From Actinomyces gaoshouyii (GTDB lineage: Bacteria; Actinomycetota; Actinomycetes; Actinomycetales; Actinomycetaceae), in NCBI RefSeq assembly GCF_002072175.1, contig NZ_MVIV01000012.1, positions 1 through 57,823 on the forward strand: a DNA stretch of 57,823 nt. Reading direction: 5' to 3'. The notes below the pieces were generated by a model, which saw only the letters and a list, made by a program, of their open reading frames with translations, was not told where the DNA came from and made no database searches. Position 1 is the stretch's first letter. Each line of letters starts with the position of its first letter. Of this stretch, positions 8,934 to 17,264 are shown piece by piece. The position numbers and the translations under genes are program-made.

Positions 8934-11051
8934 ATGACAACTGAGGTCACTTCATCCACCACGGCGGAGGGCGCCCCGACCGACGCATGGGAGGGATTCG
9001 TCGCCGGCCCGTGGACCGAGGACATCGACGTCCGCGACTTCATCCAGCGCAACTACACCCCCTACGACGGCGACTCCTCATTCCTCGCCGGTGCCACGGA
9101 CAAGACCCTCCGCCTGTGGAACACCCTGGAGGAGAAGTACCTCAAGGAGGAGCGCAAGGTCCGCATCCTCGACGTCGACACCCACATCCCCTCGGACATC
9201 GACGCCTTCGCCCCCGGCTACATCAGCGAGGACGACGATGTCATCGTCGGCCTCCAGACCGACTCCCCGCTCAAGCGCGCCATGATGCCCAACGGCGGCT
9301 GGCGCATGGTCGCCCAGGCCATCAAGGAGGCCGGCAAGGAGGTCGACCCGGAGGTCGCCAAGATCTTCACCCGCTACCGCAAGACCCACAACGATGCGGT
9401 CTTCGACATCTACACCCCGCGCATCCGCGCTGCGCGCTCCAGCCACATCATCACCGGCCTGCCCGACGCCTACGGCCGCGGGCGCATCATCGGTGACTAC
9501 CGTCGCGTGGCCCTCTACGGCGTCGACCGCCTCATCGAGCTCAAGGAGATCGCCAAAGACAAGGTGGCGGACCAGCCCTTCTCCGAGCACTGGGCCCGCT
9601 ACCGCGAGGAGCACTCCGAGCAGATCAAGGCCCTCAAGAAACTCAAGAAGATGGCGGCCGACTACGGCTTCGACATCTCCGGCCCCGCCAAGAACGCCCA
9701 CGAGGCGGTGCAGTGGACCTACTTCGCCTACCTCGCCTCGGTGAAGTCCCAGGACGGCGCCGCCATGAGCATCGGCCGCCTGTCCGCCTTCCTCGACTGC
9801 TTCTTCGAGCGCGACCTCAAGGCCGGCGTCATCGATGAGACCCGCGCCCAGGAGCTCATCGACAACATCGTCATGAAGCTGCGCATCACGCGCTTCCTGC
9901 GGACCACCGACTATGACCAGATCTTCTCCGGCGACCCCTACTGGGCGACCTGGTCCGACGCCGGCTTCTCCGACGACAACCGCCACATGGTCACCAAGAC
10001 CTCCTTCCGCCTCCTCCAGACCCTGGTGAACCTCGGTCCTGCACCGGAGCCCAACATCACCATCTTCTGGGACGAGAAGCTCCCCAAGGGCTACAAGGAC
10101 TTCTGCGCCTACATCTCCATCACGACCTCCTCCATCCAGTACGAGGCCGATGAGCAGATCCGTGAGCACTGGGGCGACGACGCCGCCATCGCCTGCTGCG
10201 TGTCCCCGATGCGGGTGGGCAAGCAGATGCAGTTCTTCGGCGCCCGAGTCAACTCTGCCAAGGCGCTCCTGTACGCCATCAACGGCGGTCGCGACGAGAT
10301 GACCGGCAAGCAGGTCGTCACCGGCCTGCCCGGCATCGAGGGCGACGGCCCCCTGGACTTCGACGAGGTCTGGGACAAGTACGAGAAGATGCTCGACTGG
10401 GTCGTCGCCACCTACGTGGAGGCCCTTAACATCATCCACATGTGCCACGACCGCTACGCCTACGAGGCCATCGAGATGGCGCTGCACGACTCCGACATCG
10501 TGCGCACCATGGGCTGCGGCATCGCGGGCCTGTCGATCGTCGCCGACTCGCTGAGCGCCATCAAGTACGCCAAGGTCACCCCGGTGCGCGATGAGACCGG
10601 CCTCGTTGTCGACTACGTCACCGAGGGCGACTTCCCGATCTACGGCAACGACGACGACCGCGCCGACGACATCGCCGCCACCGTGGTCCACACGATCATG
10701 TCCAAGATCAAGGCGCAGCCCATGTACCGCGACGCGATCCCGACCCAGTCCGTGCTGACGATCACCTCGAACGTCGTCTACGGCAAGGCCACCGGCTCCT
10801 TCCCGTCCGGCCACAAGAAGGGCACACCCTTCTCCCCGGGCGCGAACCCGGAGAACGGCATGGATACGCACGGCATGGTCGCCTCTATGCTCTCCGTCGG
10901 CAAGCTCGACTACAACGACGCCCTCGACGGCATTTCACTGACCAACACCATCACCCCGCAGGGCCTGGGCCGCACGCTCGATGAGCGCGTGGCCAACCTC
11001 GTGGGCATCCTCGACGCCGGCTTCGTCCCGGACGACTGCGCCGAGGTCTGA
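8934..11051 (+). CDS. pflB: Pyruvate formate-lyase large chain lacking the glycyl-radical domain
   Basis: Formate C-acetyltransferase, converting pyruvate and CoA to acetyl-CoA and formate under anaerobic conditions. The 705-residue chain carries the family's active-site pair in IACCVSPM (Cys421-Cys422, equivalent to Cys418-Cys419 of E. coli PflB) and the conserved [32 protein letters not shown] and [18 protein letters not shown]. It stops after [18 protein letters not shown], before the C-terminal domain that in E. coli holds the radical Gly734. That domain is encoded by the next gene, so this chain cannot be active alone by the known mechanism. AGGAGG precedes the ATG. pflA follows in the same operon. 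The stop is followed by unrelated sequence, not a one-base frameshift. Confidence 0.96.
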   Translation: MTTEVTSSTTAEGAPTDAWEGFVAGPWTEDIDVRDFIQRNYTPYDGDSSFLAGATDKTLRLWNTLEEKYLKEERKVRILDVDTHIPSDIDAFAPGYISEDDDVIVGLQTDSPLKRAMMPNGGWRMVAQAIKEAGKEVDPEVAKIFTRYRKTHNDAVFDIYTPRIRAARSSHIITGLPDAYGRGRIIGDYRRVALYGVDRLIELKEIAKDKVADQPFSEHWARYREEHSEQIKALKKLKKMAADYGFDISGPAKNAHEAVQWTYFAYLASVKSQDGAAMSIGRLSAFLDCFFERDLKAGVIDETRAQELIDNIVMKLRITRFLRTTDYDQIFSGDPYWATWSDAGFSDDNRHMVTKTSFRLLQTLVNLGPAPEPNITIFWDEKLPKGYKDFCAYISITTSSIQYEADEQIREHWGDDAAIACCVSPMRVGKQMQFFGARVNSAKALLYAINGGRDEMTGKQVVTGLPGIEGDGPLDFDEVWDKYEKMLDWVVATYVEALNIIHMCHDRYAYEAIEMALHDSDIVRTMGCGIAGLSIVADSLSAIKYAKVTPVRDETGLVVDYVTEGDFPIYGNDDDRADDIAATVVHTIMSKIKAQPMYRDAIPTQSVLTITSNVVYGKATGSFPSGHKKGTPFSPGANPENGMDTHGMVASMLSVGKLDYNDALDGISLTNTITPQGLGRTLDERVANLVGILDAGFVPDDCAEV

Positions 11052-11118
11052 TCGCTCCGCGCGATCCCCAGGACCATCACGGCTCAGAACACAACTCACC
11101 ACACAGAAAGGGGCAGAC

Positions 11119-11364
11119 ATGCCCACTTACGAAGAGCGCCTCGAGTCCATGAAGGCGCAGCGCCAGGGCAACGGCGGCGTCAAGGGCCTCTACCACGCCA
11201 ACATCAACGTCCTGGACCGCAACACCCTTGAGGACGCGATGGAGCACCCGGAGAACTACCCGAACCTCACGGTTCGTGTCTCCGGCTACGCCGTCAACTT
11301 CGTCAAGCTGACGCGCGAGCAGCAGCTGGACGTCCTCAACCGCACCTTCCACGCCGGCGCCTGA
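11119..11364 (+). CDS. grcA: Separate glycyl-radical domain of pyruvate formate-lyase (GrcA-like)
   Basis: An 81-residue protein whose last 55 residues match the C-terminal radical domain of PflB and of E. coli GrcA/Yfi[17 protein letters not shown], then the glycyl-radical loop VRVSGYAV with the radical Gly56, then [14 protein letters not shown]. The first 20 residues are unrelated to PflB and hydrophilic. It has its own AAAGGGG ribosome binding site and starts 67 bases after the pflB stop, in another frame. In E. coli GrcA is a spare part that rescues oxygen-cleaved PflB; here the main enzyme has no such domain, so this small protein is probably an obligatory subunit, activated by the adjacent PflA. 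That role is inferred. Confidence 0.93.
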   Translation: MPTYEERLESMKAQRQGNGGVKGLYHANINVLDRNTLEDAMEHPENYPNLTVRVSGYAVNFVKLTREQQLDVLNRTFHAGA

Positions 11365-11386
11365 TCCGGCAGGGGGCAGGGCTCAG

Positions 11387-12265
11387 ATGACTGAGACCAT
11401 GATCCCCGCGGCGCTGGGCGGCCGGGACCAGGACTTCCTGGCCCCGGCCGCCCGTCTGCGCGGGGCGGGCATCGGCGGGCTCGAGGAGCTCACCGACATT
11501 CAGCGCTCAGAGCGACTGGTGCGCATGCGCGAGGGAATCCTGGGTTCCATCCACTCCTGGGAGCTCGTCACAGCGGTGGACGGTCCCGGAACGCGGATGA
11601 CCATCTTCCTCAACGGCTGCCCGCTGCGCTGCCTCTACTGCCACAACCCGGACACCTTCCTCATGAAGGACGGCGAGCCGGTCGAGGCCAACGAGCTCCT
11701 ACGCCGCATGAAGCGCTACAGGAACGTCTTCAGGGCCTCGGGCGGCGGCATCACCCTCTCCGGCGGAGAGGTGCTCATGCAGCCGGCCTTCGCGGCGCGG
11801 CTCCTGGCCGGCGCCAAGGCGATGGGGGTCCACACCTGCATCGACACCTCCGGCTACCTCGGGCGCAATGCCACCGACGAGATGCTCAACAACATCGACC
11901 TCGTGCTCCTGGATGTCAAGAGCGGGGACGAGGAGACCTATAAGCGGGTCACCGGCCGGGAACTTGCCCCTACCATCGCCTTCGGCGATCGCCTGGCCGC
12001 CAAGGGCATTGAGATCTGGGCGAGGTTCGTCCTCGTTCCGGGGCTCACGGACAGCCCTGAGAATGTGGAGAATGTCGCACGGATCATCGAGCGCTGGGGC
12101 TCGGTGGTCAGCCGCGTCGAGGTGCTGCCATTCCACCAGATGGGCACCGATAAATGGGATGCCCTGGGGCTGGACTACAAGCTGCGCGACGCGCGGCCCC
12201 CCGAGCCCGAGCTCGTGGAATCGACCCGTGCGATCTTCCGCTCCCGCGGGTTCACGGTGCACTGA
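11387..12265 (+). CDS. pflA: Pyruvate formate-lyase activating enzyme
   Basis: Radical SAM enzyme that abstracts hydrogen from the glycyl residue of pyruvate formate-lyase. The 292-residue product has the cluster motif CPLRCLYC (Cys78, Cys82, Cys85), the SAM-binding SGGGITLSGGEVLMQP, HTCIDTSGY and LLDVKSGDEETYKRVTG, and a C-terminus EVLPFHQMGTDKWDALGL like E. coli PflA. It is about 45 residues longer than the E. coli enzyme, all at the N-terminus before GILGSIHSWE. It starts 22 bases after the small radical-domain gene, with a weak AGGG site, and is the last gene of the operon. Its substrate must be the separate radical-domain protein, free or bound to PflB. Confidence 0.95.
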   Translation: MTETMIPAALGGRDQDFLAPAARLRGAGIGGLEELTDIQRSERLVRMREGILGSIHSWELVTAVDGPGTRMTIFLNGCPLRCLYCHNPDTFLMKDGEPVEANELLRRMKRYRNVFRASGGGITLSGGEVLMQPAFAARLLAGAKAMGVHTCIDTSGYLGRNATDEMLNNIDLVLLDVKSGDEETYKRVTGRELAPTIAFGDRLAAKGIEIWARFVLVPGLTDSPENVENVARIIERWGSVVSRVEVLPFHQMGTDKWDALGLDYKLRDARPPEPELVESTRAIFRSRGFTVH

Positions 12266-12375
12266 GGATCGCACGCCCATCGGCGCCGGAGGAGCTCACA
12301 GCATCGGTCAAGGTATGGCACAGGACGCCATCATGTGATGCTCCTGCCGTATCTTCCGGCAGCCGGTGATCCGCT

Positions 12376-12393
12376 CGGCGCTCCTCAGCGCCG
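12376..12393 (+). terminator. Hairpin, possible terminator of the pfl operon
   Basis: CGGCGCT and AGCGCCG form a perfect 7-base-pair stem around a CCTC loop, about 110 bases after pflA. No T-run follows. Confidence 0.3.
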
Positions 12394-12518
12394 GACGGCA
12401 TGCCCGGGCGCGGATCGGCGGCTGCTCCGACTCGTAGAGAACCTGATCCCCCGCCGGGGTGAGAAGAGCCCTCACCGTGCTCTCCGCATCCGTGAATCCG
12501 CCTGCCCGCTAGGACTCA

Positions 12519-12963
12519 GTGGAGCAGATCGGCTGGGAGGCCTTCTGCGATACGGCGAACGAGGCGGGGCGCACGCCCCCCATTGAGCAGGGACGTCCGG
12601 GATCGCTTCGACCTCGCACAGGGGAGCCGCCAGTCGTGGGGCCGCAGGGATGTGCGCAAGGCCCTGCGCAACGAGGCGATGCGCTTCGTCGATGAGACGG
12701 CCCGCGCCCAAGAGGTGTTCACCGAGCTCTACGAAGTACTCCTTGAGACCGGTGAGCGCGACGGCTTCAGGCCGGCACCCGAGCGGACCTACCGGACGAT
12801 GCTCGCCGACGTGCGGGAGCTCAAGAGCAAATTCACCCGGAGCGGCCCCGTCGATGCGCCTGGCGCGTGGGATGTCCCGGTCAAGTCCAGCGTGCACAAG
12901 ACCCTCGCCATGGCCCTGGGCGCCAAGCGGGCGGCCGGGCCTCTGGGCCGAGCGGAGCGCTAG
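12519..12963 (+). pseudogene. Decayed FemAB/FemX peptidoglycan bridge transferase
   Basis: The reading frame is broken but clearly related to the intact FemAB gene at 24310-25374. From 12519 one frame gives VEQIGWEAFCDTANEAG, then PPIEQ, matching the family N-terminus; a frameshift near 12590 is needed to continue with VRDRFDLAQGSRQSWGR. The sequence then jumps to RRDVRKALRNEAMRFVDETA and FTELYEVLLETGERDGFRP (intact copy: FAAVYEVLAETARRDGFRP). About 100 residues are then missing before LKSKFTRS and GAWDVPV, near the normal C-terminus. So one frameshift and two internal deletions remove most of the acyltransferase fold. The second part alone (12583-12963) is an open 126-codon frame and may be called a short gene. 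Its stop overlaps the convergent rnd stop. Confidence 0.8.
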
Positions 12964-14258
12964 ACGGCCCGGCGCAGCGCTCGGGACAGGGGATCGGCGC
13001 ATTGCTCGATCTGCCAGGGCCTGGCATCGAGGTCCTCCAGCCGGGCCGAGACCGCATCCGGGTCGATTGCGGGGTGCCCGCCCCGGGCCATCTCATGACC
13101 GAGGTCCCAGGCGAGCCGGCGCTGAGACTCGGGGGCGAGGAGCAGCTCTTGGGGCACACGGATCCTCTCGCCATGCGCACGCACGCAGGAGCGGACGATG
13201 TCGAGGAGCTGCGCGGCCTCGGGGTGGTGACGCGCCCAGGATCGGGGCTGGGGAAGAGCGCCGGGTGCGAGTGGGGCGCGCAGCGGCGGAAGCTCGTCGT
13301 CGGGAAGGCTGAGGGCCCGCTCCACCGCCCGCCACCACACCTCGGAATGCTGGCGCGCTTGGCGCGAGGAGAAGTCCTTGAGAGCGAAGAGCTTGCGGCG
13401 GGAGGTCGGGCAGGCGATCGCCGCGGACACGACGGCGCGGTGGGGAAGGACCCTCGACGGCGTCCGGTCGAGCTCGACGGCGAGATCCTCCCGGGCGGTC
13501 CACACCTCCCGCAGCACCGCTAGCGAGCGCTGGGAGCGCACGGCAGTGCCCGCGCGTGGCGTCTTGCGCCAGGGATCGACCTTCGGGGCTCTCGGGCCCC
13601 GAGTGCGCACCGCCTCGAACTCCTGCATCGCCCACTCGAGCTTCCCCTCATCGGCGAGCTCCGAGGTCAGGGCGTCCCTCAGCTCGGTGAGGAACTCGAC
13701 GTCGAGAGCGGCGTAGACGAGCCAGGAATCCGGCAGGGGGCGGGTGGACCAGTCGGCGGCCGCGTGGTCCTTGGCCAGCCGTAGGCCGAGCGTCTCCTCG
13801 ATGACCGCGCCGAGGCCCACATGCTCGCGGCCGAGCAGACGGGCCGCGAGCTCGGTGTCGAAGACCTCCCGCGGGGCCAGGCCGACATCCGCCAGGCAGG
13901 GAAGGTCCTGGTCGGCCGCGTGCAGGATCCACTCGGGCCCGTCCAGCGCTGCGGCGAGGGCATCGAGGGGCCCGGCCGAGACCGGATCGATCAGGATGGT
14001 CCCAGCACCGGCGCGCCGGAGCTGGATGAGGTAGGCGTCCTGGCCGTAACGGAAGCCCGATGCCCGCTCGGCGTCGACGGCGACGGGGCCGGTGCCATCT
14101 TCGATCGCCGAGGCCGCCTGCGCCAGCGCCGCGGGGGAGTCCGTTAGAGGGGGGATCCCATCAGCCGGCCGTCGGTAGGGGACGACCTCGTTGGCGGGCA
14201 CCGGCTCGTCGGTCGTTCCGAATCGGCTGACCGGTACGGCCCGCCTCACCTGGCCCAT
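12960..14258 (-). CDS. rnd: Ribonuclease D (3'-5' exonuclease with HRDC domain)
   Basis: A 432-residue DEDD-family exonuclease acting on tRNA and small RNA 3' ends. Exo motif I is in VAVDAERASGF (Asp-Glu), motif II in ILHAADQDLPCL, motif III in WLVYAALDVEFLTEL, and an HRDC domain occupies the centre and C-terminal half (LAVLREVWTAREDLAVELDR; FRGVV-like helices). It overlaps the 3' end of the DUF3000 gene by 13 bases, so the two are translated from one message; this pairing is typical of actinobacteria. The start at 14258 has no strong Shine-Dalgarno site, as expected for coupled translation. Its stop codon overlaps that of the decayed FemAB gene on the other strand (CTAG). Confidence 0.93.
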   Translation of the reverse strand: MGQVRRAVPVSRFGTTDEPVPANEVVPYRRPADGIPPLTDSPAALAQAASAIEDGTGPVAVDAERASGFRYGQDAYLIQLRRAGAGTILIDPVSAGPLDALAAALDGPEWILHAADQDLPCLADVGLAPREVFDTELAARLLGREHVGLGAVIEETLGLRLAKDHAAADWSTRPLPDSWLVYAALDVEFLTELRDALTSELADEGKLEWAMQEFEAVRTRGPRAPKVDPWRKTPRAGTAVRSQRSLAVLREVWTAREDLAVELDRTPSRVLPHRAVVSAAIACPTSRRKLFALKDFSSRQARQHSEVWWRAVERALSLPDDELPPLRAPLAPGALPQPRSWARHHPEAAQLLDIVRSCVRAHGERIRVPQELLLAPESQRRLAWDLGHEMARGGHPAIDPDAVSARLEDLDARPWQIEQCADPLSRALRRAV

Positions 14259-14851
14259 CCCGCGAGAGCGAGCATGGGGAAGGCCATTTCGGGCTCATGA
14301 CCCGCCGCCGCGTGGAGTGCCTGGTACCAGGCGGCCAGGTGCGGGGCGAGATCGGCGGTCGAGGGCGACCAGGAGGCGCGGATCTCCGCATGCGCGCAGG
14401 AGTCGGTGAGCTCCAGGCCGCCGAAGGTCTCAGAGACGACCCTGGTGACGGTGCCCACGAGGGCGCGGTGGCCCGCGCCGGCCTCCTCGAGCGCCTCGGA
14501 CAGCCACGTCCAGGCGGCATGGCCCAGGAGCGGGTCGGAGCTCACCTCGTCGTCGATCCGGGACCGCACCATGACGACGACTCTCAGATCGCCATCCCAG
14601 GCGGTCTGCCCGGTAGGATCGTGCAGGACGATGAAGCGGCCCGAGGCCACGGGCGTGCCGGAGTCGGTCTCCTCCGTCTCGGCGGACAGGGCGGCGGCAT
14701 AGGGGGCGAGTCGATGGGGAGCGGGGACCTCTTCAAGGATGAGGCCGCGGGGCCGATCCGCCTGCCTCATCGATAAGAGCACCTCTTCGAATCGCTCAGG
14801 GATCTGGGCGGCCGCTTCCGGGGACGAGGCAGGGCCGTTCGTGTCGTTCAC
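14246..14851 (-). CDS. DUF3000 family protein
   Basis: A 201-residue actinobacterial protein of unknown function, matching the DUF3000 family by its conserved openings IPERFEEVLLSMRQADRP and GRFIVLHDPTGQ and by DPLLGHAAWTWLSEALE; members lie directly upstream of rnd. The GTG at 14851 is chosen over an in-frame ATG at 14893 because TACCCT, a good -10 hexamer on this strand, ends 6 bases before it, the arrangement of a leaderless mRNA; no ribosome binding site is visible at either start. No signal peptide or membrane segment. The job is unknown; the tight link to RNase D suggests a role around RNA processing. Confidence 0.87.
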   Translation of the reverse strand: MNDTNGPASSPEAAAQIPERFEEVLLSMRQADRPRGLILEEVPAPHRLAPYAAALSAETEETDSGTPVASGRFIVLHDPTGQTAWDGDLRVVVMVRSRIDDEVSSDPLLGHAAWTWLSEALEEAGAGHRALVGTVTRVVSETFGGLELTDSCAHAEIRASWSPSTADLAPHLAAWYQALHAAAGHEPEMAFPMLALAGWAR

Positions 14852-15312
14852 GGGCCCAGGGTACCGGCGCTCAGGCCGAGCCCGCGCTGCCACGCCGCAA
14901 GGAACCGCAGCCGGGGGGATATGTCAGGCGACGGTATCGCGGCCCCGGTGCCACCGTCGAGATCATTCGAGAGCGGCTGCGCGGGCGGCCTATCTGCCGC
15001 GCACGATGAAATATGCTGCGGATGTCGGATAGCGCCAAGAAAGGGGCTGGGCTGTTCCGCTTGGAAGAATTATTCATCGGGTCATATGAGGCCATCGGGA
15101 GAAGAGTCTTGAAGCGATGTATGGGCCTGGCTCGATTCGCCCTGACTCAGGATCGGTCTTTGGAATGCTGCCCGTGACCGCTGGCATCATTGGCTTCACG
15201 GGAAGCTATCATCACATCCTCCACGTGAGTTTCTGCCACCCCGGAACGGATGTTCTTGCGTGGCGGCTGCATCGTGGCGCTCATCGGCATCAATGGTTGA
15301 AGAAGGAGTGAG

Positions 15313-15441
15313 ATGTGTGAACTCCTGCGGTGGTTCCATGAGCCTGATGACGGGGGATCCTCATTGTCATCAGGCCTATATATGAGCTCTGAGGAGAATT
15401 CCTCCACTCGTGGCCCTCGGTCCTGTTCCAGGATTTCTTGA
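15313..15441 (+). CDS. Possible 42-residue small protein
   Basis: MCELLRWFHEPDDGG begins a short hydrophilic product with no recognisable family. The only support is an excellent AAGGAG ribosome binding site 8 bases before the ATG and a preceding short frame that ends one base before it. Against it: codon use is unlike the window (many A/T third positions) and a stable hairpin lies within it. It may equally be noncoding. Confidence 0.2.
   Translation: MCELLRWFHEPDDGGSSLSSGLYMSSEENSSTRGPRSCSRIS
15343..15374. terminator. Hairpin downstream of treZ, possible terminator
   Basis: CCTGATGAC and GTCATCAGG pair perfectly around a 14-base loop. On the minus strand it lies about 80 bases after the treZ stop, at the end of the glgX-treY-treZ run. 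Confidence 0.35.
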
Positions 15442-15452
15442 GGTATGAGCGG

Positions 15453-17264
15453 TCAGCGTTGGGCGATGAGCGTCTGGCCCGCCGCGAGGACGCCGGGGCG
15501 GCATGAGCCGACGCCCGCCTCCCCGGGTTCCCACGAGGCGAGGACCTCACCGTGATCTGGTGCCGGGCGCTCCTGGCCGGACAGGTTGACCACGACGATC
15601 ACGTCATTGTAGGCCACCGTGATGACGTCGTCGGCGTCCTCGACCCTGGGCCATTGCTGGCGCTGCGACCATCCCAGCTCGCGGCGCAGTGCGATCAGGC
15701 GGGTGAACCAGTCCAGCATCCGCGTGTGCTCCAGCGTGCCGGGCTCGTGCCAGTCCAGGCGCGAGGCGGCCACCGTCGATGGTGCCTGCGGGTCCGGGAT
15801 CTCTTCGGCCGACCAGCCGAAATCGGCGAACTCCCGCTTGCGCCCTTGGCTCACGCCCGCCGCCAGGGCGGGGTCGTCGTGATCGGTGAAGAACTGGAAG
15901 GGGCGCCGCGTGCCCCACTCCTCGCCCATGAACAGCATCGGCGTGTAGGGGCTGAGCAGTACGAGTGCCGCCTGCCCCGCTAGCGCGTCATCGTCCAGCG
16001 AGGCGGCCGGCCGGTCCCCGACGGCCCTGTTGCCCACCTGGTCGTGGTTGGAGGAGAAGATCACGAAGCGCCGGGGGTCCGTGCCCTTCGGGACGGGCGC
16101 GCCCCACGGGCGCCCGCGGAAGCCCGACCACGACCCATCGTGGAGGAAGACGCGGGAGTAGGCCTTCAGCCAGGCTCCCGGGGCGGCGAAGTCGGCGTAG
16201 TAGCCCTGCGCCTCGCCGGTCAGGCGGGCGTGCAGGGCATGGTGGACATCGTCGGCCCACTGAGCGGTCATCCCCAGCGAGGGCACGCGCGCGGGCGGCG
16301 CCTCATCGGCGGGAGTGATGACGCCGACGTCGTTGAGATCGGACTCGGCGATGAGGCCCAGCGGTCGGCCGAGCTCGCCGGACAGCGCCGCGACGGCGTC
16401 GGACAGCTCGGCGAGCACATGGCGGGGGGAGTTGTCGACGATGGCGTGGATCGCGTCGAGGCGCAGGGCATCGACGTGGAAGTCCCTCAGCCAGCGCAGA
16501 GCCGCATCGATGACATAGGCGCGCACCTGCTCACTGCCGGCCTGGTCGAAATTGACGGCCTCGCCCCAGGGCGTGTGGTGCGCGGCGGTGAAGTAGGGGC
16601 CGAAGGCGCCCAAGTAGTTCCCCGAAGGGCCAAGGTGGTTGTAGACGACGTCGAGGCACACGGCGATCCCCTCGCGGTGCGCCGCATCGACGAAGCGCGC
16701 CAGGGCCTCGGGCCCGCCGTAGGGCTCGTGGACCGCCCACAGGCTCACGCCGTCGTAGCCCCAGCCCGAGGCGCCCGGCGACGGCGCCAGCGGCATGAGC
16801 TCGACCATGTCCACCCCGAGCCGGGCCAGGTGCCCCAGGCGCTGCGCGGCCGCGTCGAGCGTTCCGTCGGGGCTGAAGGTCCCCACGTGCAGCTCGTAGA
16901 TGACCGCACCGAGCGCGTCCCTGCCCGCCCATCCGTCATCGGTCCACACTCCGGCCCAGGCCGAGGGGTCCACGAAGCGGGAGGGGCCGTGGACGCCATA
17001 GGGCTGGCGGGCGCTGCGCGGATCGGGGCGGTCGGGGGAGCCATCGACCCGGAAGGCGTAGTCCGTGCCGGGGGCGAGTGCGCGGGGGCTCATCCACCAG
17101 CCATCGCCGACGCGCTCCATGGGCAGCGCCTCACCGGTGGCCGGCAGGCTGAGCTCCACTCCGGCGGCGCTGGGCGCCCACACGGGGACCCGCTCGCCGA
17201 TGGGCAGGGCGGGGCTCGTCCAGGGGCGGGGCGCGCCCGCAGCGGAGGTCCCGGGCGGGATCAT
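15453..17264 (-). CDS. treZ: Malto-oligosyltrehalose trehalohydrolase
   Basis: Releases trehalose from malto-oligosyltrehalose, the second step of the TreYZ route from glycogen. The 603-residue GH13 enzyme has an N-terminal carbohydrate-binding beta domain, then VIYELHVGTFSPDGT, VDMVELMPLAP, CLDVVYNHLGPSGNYLGAFG, the nucleophile region DALRLDAIHAI, the acid IAESDLND and VIFSSNHDQVGNR, the usual order of GH13 conserved regions. The ATG at 17264 overlaps the treY stop in ATGA and follows GGAGAAGG. The frame stays open upstream, but that sequence is the treY gene in another frame. The last gene of the glgX-treY-treZ cluster. Confidence 0.95.
   Translation of the reverse strand: MIPPGTSAAGAPRPWTSPALPIGERVPVWAPSAAGVELSLPATGEALPMERVGDGWWMSPRALAPGTDYAFRVDGSPDRPDPRSARQPYGVHGPSRFVDPSAWAGVWTDDGWAGRDALGAVIYELHVGTFSPDGTLDAAAQRLGHLARLGVDMVELMPLAPSPGASGWGYDGVSLWAVHEPYGGPEALARFVDAAHREGIAVCLDVVYNHLGPSGNYLGAFGPYFTAAHHTPWGEAVNFDQAGSEQVRAYVIDAALRWLRDFHVDALRLDAIHAIVDNSPRHVLAELSDAVAALSGELGRPLGLIAESDLNDVGVITPADEAPPARVPSLGMTAQWADDVHHALHARLTGEAQGYYADFAAPGAWLKAYSRVFLHDGSWSGFRGRPWGAPVPKGTDPRRFVIFSSNHDQVGNRAVGDRPAASLDDDALAGQAALVLLSPYTPMLFMGEEWGTRRPFQFFTDHDDPALAAGVSQGRKREFADFGWSAEEIPDPQAPSTVAASRLDWHEPGTLEHTRMLDWFTRLIALRRELGWSQRQQWPRVEDADDVITVAYNDVIVVVNLSGQERPAPDHGEVLASWEPGEAGVGSCRPGVLAAGQTLIAQR

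Larger units (their letters stand above)
14852..15452. other. 600-base AT-richer gap between the DUF3000 gene and treZ
   Basis: This region is visibly richer in A and T than its neighbours and contains no recognisable gene. Two small open frames on the plus strand are arranged head to tail: 15117-15311 (64 codons, weak start) ends one base before the ATG of 15313-15441, whose AAGGAG site overlaps the first frame's end. A 9-base-pair perfect inverted repeat lies at 15343-15374. The region could be remnant coding sequence, a small RNA locus or a recently acquired spacer; nothing decides between these. Confidence 0.5.

Noticed and set aside
11049-11121. Frameshift or premature stop as cause of the short pflB
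   Set aside because: The sequence between the two genes does not encode the missing PflB residues in any frame, and the small gene has its own start, ribosome binding site and a different N-terminus, so the split looks natural.
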